A DNA stretch of 43,640 nt from positions 1 through 43,640 of the forward strand of contig NZ_JAHEWN010000022.1 of NCBI RefSeq assembly GCF_018598555.1. Direction: 5' to 3'. Shown here piece by piece: positions 39,732 to 43,640 of this stretch (the first letter of the stretch is position 1; each line of letters opens with the position of its first letter). The position numbers and the translations under genes were made by a program. This stretch comes from Curtobacterium aurantiacum (GTDB lineage Bacteria; Actinomycetota; Actinomycetes; Actinomycetales; Microbacteriaceae). The notes under the pieces were generated by a model that saw only the letters and a list, made by a program, of their open reading frames with translations, searched no databases and was not told the DNA's origin.

Positions 39732-40241
39732 CTAGTCGGTCGTGAGCGCGAGCGGCGTGATCGTCCGCGTCTCACCGTCCCAGTGCCGGACGCCACCGAC
39801 GTCGAGCGTCTCCGGCAGGGGCACGGCGCGCAGCGCAGCAACGGCGCTCGGCAGGTCCTCGTCACGCACGCGGCGGGCCAGCGTGACGTGCGGCGACCAG
39901 TGCCCGGGCAGCGACGTCTCGACGCCGCCGGGCGCGATCGCGTGCACCTCGCCGTGGAAGGTCGTGAGCGCCTCGTCGACGACCACCGCGCGCACGAGCA
40001 CCGAACGACCGGCACCCGCGGGGAAGAGCAGGAGCCCGCCCAGCCGGATCGACGTCGGGACCGGCGTGCGGAACCCCGCCGGCACGGGCAGCGTCTCCCC
40101 GGCGGCCAGGGTGACGTGCGGGGCGTTCGACGGGGACGGGTGCCGCCCGAGGCTCGGCAGGTCGGCGTCGATCAGGGCCTGCCACGCCGACCGCACGGCG
40201 GCGTCCGACTCCGGGCCGAGGACGAGTTCGATGCTGCGCAC
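39732..40241 (-). CDS. 2'-5' RNA ligase / 2H phosphoesterase-like protein
   Basis: 169 aa. Two HxTx motifs, HVTL at H42 and HVTL at H118, mark the LigT/2H phosphoesterase fold. GTG 40241 (VRSIELVLG) is chosen because the family starts at this strand. The substrate is unknown; these proteins act on 2',3'-cyclic or 2'-5' bonds. Convergent with the alditol oxidase gene and divergent from metQ. Confidence 0.8.
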   Translation of the reverse strand: MRSIELVLGPESDAAVRSAWQALIDADLPSLGRHPSPSNAPHVTLAAGETLPVPAGFRTPVPTSIRLGGLLLFPAGAGRSVLVRAVVVDEALTTFHGEVHAIAPGGVETSLPGHWSPHVTLARRVRDEDLPSAVAALRAVPLPETLDVGGVRHWDGETRTITPLALTTD

Positions 40242-40366
40242 GGTGCGAGTCAACCAAGTCCTGCCGGGACGCGTCCCGCGACGGACGCGACACGGGTCGA
40301 GTGCCGCGTAACACAGCGGAACGGAACTCGCTCCGGGGGTGGGGCGCACGTCACACTCGTCTCCAC

Positions 40367-40384
40367 GCCGCGGACCACCGCGGC
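40367..40384 (+). promoter_or_regulatory. Small hairpin in the metQ leader
   Basis: GCCGCGG-ACCA-CCGCGGC, followed by CTCCCCC, ~35 nt before the metQ ATG. It could be an attenuator. I see no SAM riboswitch consensus in the leader. Confidence 0.35.
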
Positions 40385-40418
40385 TCCCCCACACGCACGG
40401 CCCACGAGGAGCACCAGC

Positions 40419-41369
40419 ATGTCCGCAGCCCCCGCACTGCCCGAGAAGCCGAAGGGCAAGCGCCCGATCGGCTGGATCGTCGCCGCCGCGATCGTCGTCG
40501 TGGCCATCGTCGTCGCCGTCATCGTCGGAGCCGTCCGCTCCGGGAGCAACGACGCCGGCGCCGCCGGTGACGCCGCCCCGAAGACCGTCACGATCGGTGT
40601 CGCGGACAAGTCGCTCGGCTACTGGAGCACCTACACGAAGCTCGCGAAGGAGCAGCTCAACGTCACGGTGAAGCTGACGAACTTCTCCGACTACTCGCTG
40701 CCGAACCCGGCGCTCAAGGACGGCCAGCTCGACATCAACCAGTTCCAGCACATCCAGTACCTGGCGGACTACAACGTCACCTCGAACGACGACCTGCAGC
40801 CGATCGGTTCGACCGCCGTGTACCCGCTGCCGCTCTACGCGACGAAGTACGACGAGCCCTCCGAGCTGCCCGCGAACGCGAAGGTCGCGATCCCGAACGA
40901 CTCGATCAACCAGGCGCGTGCGCTCCTGATCCTGCAGGCGGCGGACCTCATCACGCTCAAGGCCGGCGGCTCGGCGTTCTCCACCGCGGACGACATCGAG
41001 ACGAAGAAGGTCGACGTCCAGCCCCTCGACGCCTCGCAGACCGCGAACGCCCTGCAGCAGGGCTCGGTCGCCGCCGCCGTCGTGAACAACAACTTCGCCA
41101 CCGCGGCTGGCCTGCCGATCTCGGACGCGATCTACCAGGACGACCCCTCGAGCGCGAGCGCGGCCCCGTACGTGAACGTGTTCGCCGTCCGCGACGAGGA
41201 CAAGGGCAACAAGACGTACCTCGACCTGGCGGAGCTGTTCCAGGAGGACGCCGTGCAGAAGGCCTTCGCGAAGGACCTGCCCGAGGCCGTCGCCCGCGAC
41301 GAGAGCGCCTCGAAGCTGCAGGACGAGCTCGCCCAGGTCGAGCAGGACGCGAAGGCGGCCAAGCAGTAG
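40419..41369 (+). CDS. metQ: MetQ/NlpA-type substrate-binding protein with N-terminal TM anchor
   Basis: 316 aa. NlpA-type domain: TVTIGVADKSLGYWSTYTKLAKEQL, PALKDGQLDINQFQHIQYLADYN, VYPLPLYATKYDEPSELPANAKVAIPNDSINQARALLILQ, and AAAVVNNNFATAAGLP. It would bind methionine or a related amino acid outside the membrane. Unusually there is no lipobox cysteine; a long hydrophobic stretch (IGWIVAAAIVVVAIVVAVIVGAV) near residues 17-39 would anchor it. AGGAG precedes the ATG. Its TAG overlaps the GTG of metN. Confidence 0.88.
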   Translation: MSAAPALPEKPKGKRPIGWIVAAAIVVVAIVVAVIVGAVRSGSNDAGAAGDAAPKTVTIGVADKSLGYWSTYTKLAKEQLNVTVKLTNFSDYSLPNPALKDGQLDINQFQHIQYLADYNVTSNDDLQPIGSTAVYPLPLYATKYDEPSELPANAKVAIPNDSINQARALLILQAADLITLKAGGSAFSTADDIETKKVDVQPLDASQTANALQQGSVAAAVVNNNFATAAGLPISDAIYQDDPSSASAAPYVNVFAVRDEDKGNKTYLDLAELFQEDAVQKAFAKDLPEAVARDESASKLQDELAQVEQDAKAAKQ

Positions 41370-42469
41370 TGCCGGTCCTCGTCGAACTCCGCGGCGTCTC
41401 GAAGCACTACCGCCGCGCCGACACCGGCGAGACCGTGGTGGCCGTCGAGGACGTCTCCCTGGACGTGCACCAGGGAGAGGTCCTCGGCGTCATCGGGTAC
41501 TCCGGTGCGGGCAAGTCCACCCTGGTCCGCCTGGTCAACGCGCTCGAGCTGCCGAGCTCCGGCACGGTGACCGTCGCCGGCCGTGAGCTGACGGCGATCC
41601 CCGAGCGGGACCGCCGTCTGGCGCGTCGCAACATCGGGATGATCTTCCAGCAGTTCAATCTGTTCCGCTCCCGCACGATCGCCGGCAACGTCGCGTACCC
41701 GCTCAAGGTCGCCGGTGTGCCGAAGGCGGAACGGAACCGCCGGGTCGCCGAGCTGCTCGACTTCGTCGGCCTGCTCGAGCGCGCGCACGCCTACCCGGAG
41801 CAGCTGTCCGGCGGGCAGAAGCAGCGTGTCGGCATCGCCCGTGCCCTCGCGGCGTCGCCCGACCTGTTGCTCGCCGACGAGGCGACCAGCGCCCTCGACC
41901 CGGACACCACGTCCGAGGTGCTCGCGCTGCTCCGCCGGGTCAACCGGGAGCTCGGCGTCACCATCATCGTCATCACCCACGAGATGGACGCCGTCCGCCA
42001 GATCGCCGACCGCGTCGCCGTGATGGAGCAGGGGCGGGTGGTCGAGGTCGGGGACGTCTACGACGTCTTCTCCGCGCCGAAGACCGGTGCCGCGCAGCGC
42101 TTCGTCCGCACCGCACTGCACGACCGGCCCTCCCCCGAGACGCTCCGGCGGCTACGGGACCGCCACCCCGGTCGGCTCGTCACGGTGCAGATCACCGACG
42201 AAGCCGGGCTGCAGAACCGCATCGACGCCGCCTTCCGCGCCGCCGGGGTCACCGCCGAGCTGGTCTACGGCGGGGTCGGCGAGATCCGGGAGCGCCGGAT
42301 CGGCTCGCTCACCTACGAGTTGAGCGCGCCCGCCGGCGGGTCCGGCGCGGCAGTCGCGTCCGGCTCGTCCGGCGCGGCCGGCGGTTCGGATGCGTCCGGC
42401 GCCATCGACGCCGCGATCGCCGCACTCCGCGCCGACGGCGTCACGACCGACGAGGAGGCCGCCGCGTGA
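41369..42469 (+). CDS. metN: Methionine-type ABC importer ATPase
   Basis: 366 aa. Walker A GYSGAGKST, Q-loop MIFQQFNLFRS, signature LSGGQKQRVGIARAL, Walker B LLLADEATSALDPDT and the switch His ITHE are all present. The C-terminal region (VTVQITDEAGLQNRIDAAFRAAGVTAELVYGGVGEIRERRIGSLTYEL) is a NIL domain that senses methionine, followed by a Gly/Ser/Ala linker and an extra ~25-residue tail. GTG 41369 overlaps the metQ stop; its TGA overlaps the metI GTG. Confidence 0.93.
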   Translation: MPVLVELRGVSKHYRRADTGETVVAVEDVSLDVHQGEVLGVIGYSGAGKSTLVRLVNALELPSSGTVTVAGRELTAIPERDRRLARRNIGMIFQQFNLFRSRTIAGNVAYPLKVAGVPKAERNRRVAELLDFVGLLERAHAYPEQLSGGQKQRVGIARALAASPDLLLADEATSALDPDTTSEVLALLRRVNRELGVTIIVITHEMDAVRQIADRVAVMEQGRVVEVGDVYDVFSAPKTGAAQRFVRTALHDRPSPETLRRLRDRHPGRLVTVQITDEAGLQNRIDAAFRAAGVTAELVYGGVGEIRERRIGSLTYELSAPAGGSGAAVASGSSGAAGGSDASGAIDAAIAALRADGVTTDEEAAA

Positions 42470-43140
42470 ACAACAACTCGTTCCAGAGCGTGATCGACAC
42501 GTTCGACGTCTTCTTGGCGGCCATCCGCGACACCATCGTGATGTCGCTCGTCTCGCTCGTCATCGCCGGGGTCATCGGCCTCGCGCTCGGCCTGCTGCTC
42601 TACGCGACCCGGCCCGGCAACGTGCTCGGCAACCGCACCGCCTACACGGTCCTCAACGTGTTCGTGAACCTGATCCGCCCGATCCCGTTCGTGATCTTCC
42701 TCGCCGCGATCGCGCCGCTGTCGCGAGTGGTCGTGCAGACCACGATCGGCGTCCCGGCGGTGACGTTCGCGATCTCGCTGGCGGCGGCGTTCGCGGTGTC
42801 CCGGATCGTGGAGCAGAACCTGCTGTCGGTCGACCCGGGCGTGGTCGAGGCGGCTCGGGCCTCGGGCGCGCACCCCGTCTCGATCCTGCTGACCGTGCTC
42901 ATCCCCGAGGGCCTCGGCCCGCTGATCCTCGGCTACACGTTCATCTACATCGGCATCGTCGACATGACGGCGCAGGGTGCGCTGATCGGTGGCGGCGGAC
43001 TCGGTGAGTACGCGATCACCTACGGCTCGCAGCGGTACGACTGGTGGGTGGTCTACGTCTCGGTGGCGGCGATCGTCGTCATCGTGCAGCTCGGCCAGTT
43101 CATCGGCAACCGCCTGGCGCGCGCGACCCTGCGTCGCTGA
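42466..43140 (+). CDS. metI: Methionine-type ABC importer permease
   Basis: 224 aa, five or six membrane helices. The EAA-type cytoplasmic motif reads EAARASGAHPVSILLTVLIPEGLGPLILG, contacting MetN. Segments PIPFVIFLAAIAPLSRVVVQTTIG and DMTAQGALIGGGGLGEYAITYGSQRY are MetI-typical. GTG 42466 overlaps the metN stop (GTGA), and GGAGG is 10 nt before. Last gene of metQNI, followed by a strong terminator. Confidence 0.93.
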   Translation: MNNNSFQSVIDTFDVFLAAIRDTIVMSLVSLVIAGVIGLALGLLLYATRPGNVLGNRTAYTVLNVFVNLIRPIPFVIFLAAIAPLSRVVVQTTIGVPAVTFAISLAAAFAVSRIVEQNLLSVDPGVVEAARASGAHPVSILLTVLIPEGLGPLILGYTFIYIGIVDMTAQGALIGGGGLGEYAITYGSQRYDWWVVYVSVAAIVVIVQLGQFIGNRLARATLRR

Positions 43141-43217
43141 CGTGGGCGGGCGGCCCCACCACCCTGCGTGGTGCGTGGGACCGTCGCGGGCACGTCGGAA
43201 GCCCTGCGGGTCGACCG

Positions 43218-43264
43218 ACTGGAGGCCCGGTGCCGGTTCCTGGAACCGGCACCGGGCCTCCAGT
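43218..43264. terminator. Terminator after metQNI, 23-bp perfect arms
   Basis: Arms of ACTGGAGGCCCGGTGCC... and exact complement with a one-base loop. Same GGAGGCCCG core as other terminators in this window. Confidence 0.8.
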
Positions 43265-43336
43265 GCGTTGCCGGCGGTGCGGGCGCACCCCGCGTCGTCC
43301 GCCGAGCGGTCACCGGCGACTCGCCACTCATGTCCG

Positions 43337-43625
43337 CTCAAGTTCCACGACTCGCCGGTGTCGAGGCGCCGAGGTTTCACGAACGCACGCTGCGGTCGCC
43401 GAGGTTCCGAAATCTCGGGACCTCCAGAGCAGGAGGAGCGGGACGGGACCGCAACGAGAGGGGTCGTGTGCGGGACGGTCCCCGGCGCCGCTCGATCTCG
43501 TCCCTGCGCTGTCCGGTCGCTGAGGTTCCACGACTCGCCGCACCCGATACCCCGAGATTCCGCGAACACCCGCTGCGAGCGCCGAGATGCCAACATTTCG
43601 GAATCTCGGGGCAGCGGGGCGGGCG
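43337..43625. repeat. Duplicated ~105-bp repeat built from CCGAG-TTCC motifs
   Basis: Copy 1 (~43337-43440) and copy 2 (~43520-43625) share GTTCCACGACTCGCCG near their starts, then CCGAG(G/A)TT(T/C)C, CG(A/T)AAC/GAAC and a palindromic CGAAATCTCGG/CGGAATCTCGG. At least six copies of a short CCGAGNTTCC-like motif occur, some in inverted pairs. The ~500 bases after metI hold the terminator and these repeats; I see no gene (43141-43217 and 43441-43519 show nothing else). Confidence 0.7.
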
Positions 43626-43640
43626 GGAGTGGGGCGAGCG

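Noticed and set aside
40242..40418. SAM riboswitch before metQ
   Set aside because: No SAM-I, SAM-II or SAM-IV core consensus is readable; only a small hairpin is seen.
42313..43596. Long open frame (427 codons) on the minus strand over metN/metI and beyond
   Set aside because: It is antisense to a clear metN-metI operon, is rich in Arg/Asp/His from high-GC frame bias, and has no family motif.

Overview
The window is very GC-rich and tightly packed. It combines short overlapping operons, frequent GTG starts, TANNNT -10 boxes only 6-7 nt before start codons (leaderless mRNAs), an LAXTG surface-anchoring signal and an actinobacterial gene repertoire. It looks like chromosomal DNA of a high-GC actinobacterium, most likely Microbacteriaceae (Curtobacterium-like; the genus is an inference). 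I see no tRNA, rRNA, CRISPR array, transposase or prophage.

Layout. 1-4.1 kb: 3' end of a DNA photolyase, a serine beta-lactamase-like hydrolase, and a PfkB sugar kinase divergent from a TetR regulator. 4.2-7.2 kb: superoxide dismutase and flavin reductase behind a SoxR/MerR-style promoter, then a DHA2 efflux pump with an operator in its promoter. 7.4-11.4 kb: a LacI regulator and a Gfo/Idh/MocA-aldo/keto reductase fusion with two LacI-type operators, then another TetR and a 56-aa membrane protein. 11.5-13.5 kb: riboflavin operon ribE-ribB-ribH behind an FMN riboswitch, without ribD or a GTP cyclohydrolase II domain. 13.7-16.8 kb: two large secreted low-complexity proteins, one a seven-repeat, cysteine-free chaplin-like protein with an LAYTG sortase signal. 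16.9-25.5 kb: small enzymes and regulators, including a TetR/DHA2 efflux pair with two operators, an HTH-less LysR effector-domain protein divergent from a DUF5997 gene, a DJ-1/PfpI protein, a Tag glycosylase lacking most zinc ligands, and a small DUF3800-like gene. 25.6-30.5 kb: sodium:solute symporter with a small membrane partner, aroQ, FMN reductase and a T4 endonuclease V-like family member. 30.5-36.3 kb: a de novo NAD operon (nrtR-nadA-nadB-nadC-cysteine desulfurase) led by a Nudix-type repressor. 36.4-43.6 kb: acylphosphatase, a DHA2 transporter, an alditol-oxidase-like flavoenzyme, a 2'-5' RNA ligase-like protein and a methionine-type ABC importer (metQ-metN-metI), ending in repeat-rich intergenic DNA.

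The genes form small functional modules rather than one island: oxidative stress (sodA/flavin reductase), cofactor supply (riboflavin, NAD), sugar use (PfkB, Gfo-AKR/LacI, symporter), export (three DHA2 pumps), cell surface (chaplin-like pair) and DNA repair (photolyase, Tag, endonuclease V-like). The most distinctive items are the cysteine-free chaplin-like protein, the HTH-less LysR/DUF5997 pair, the zinc-ligand-poor Tag, the SoxR-like promoter before flavin reductase-sodA, and several families of intergenic repeats and long hairpins. Functions and motifs were read by eye; no search or alignment was run.
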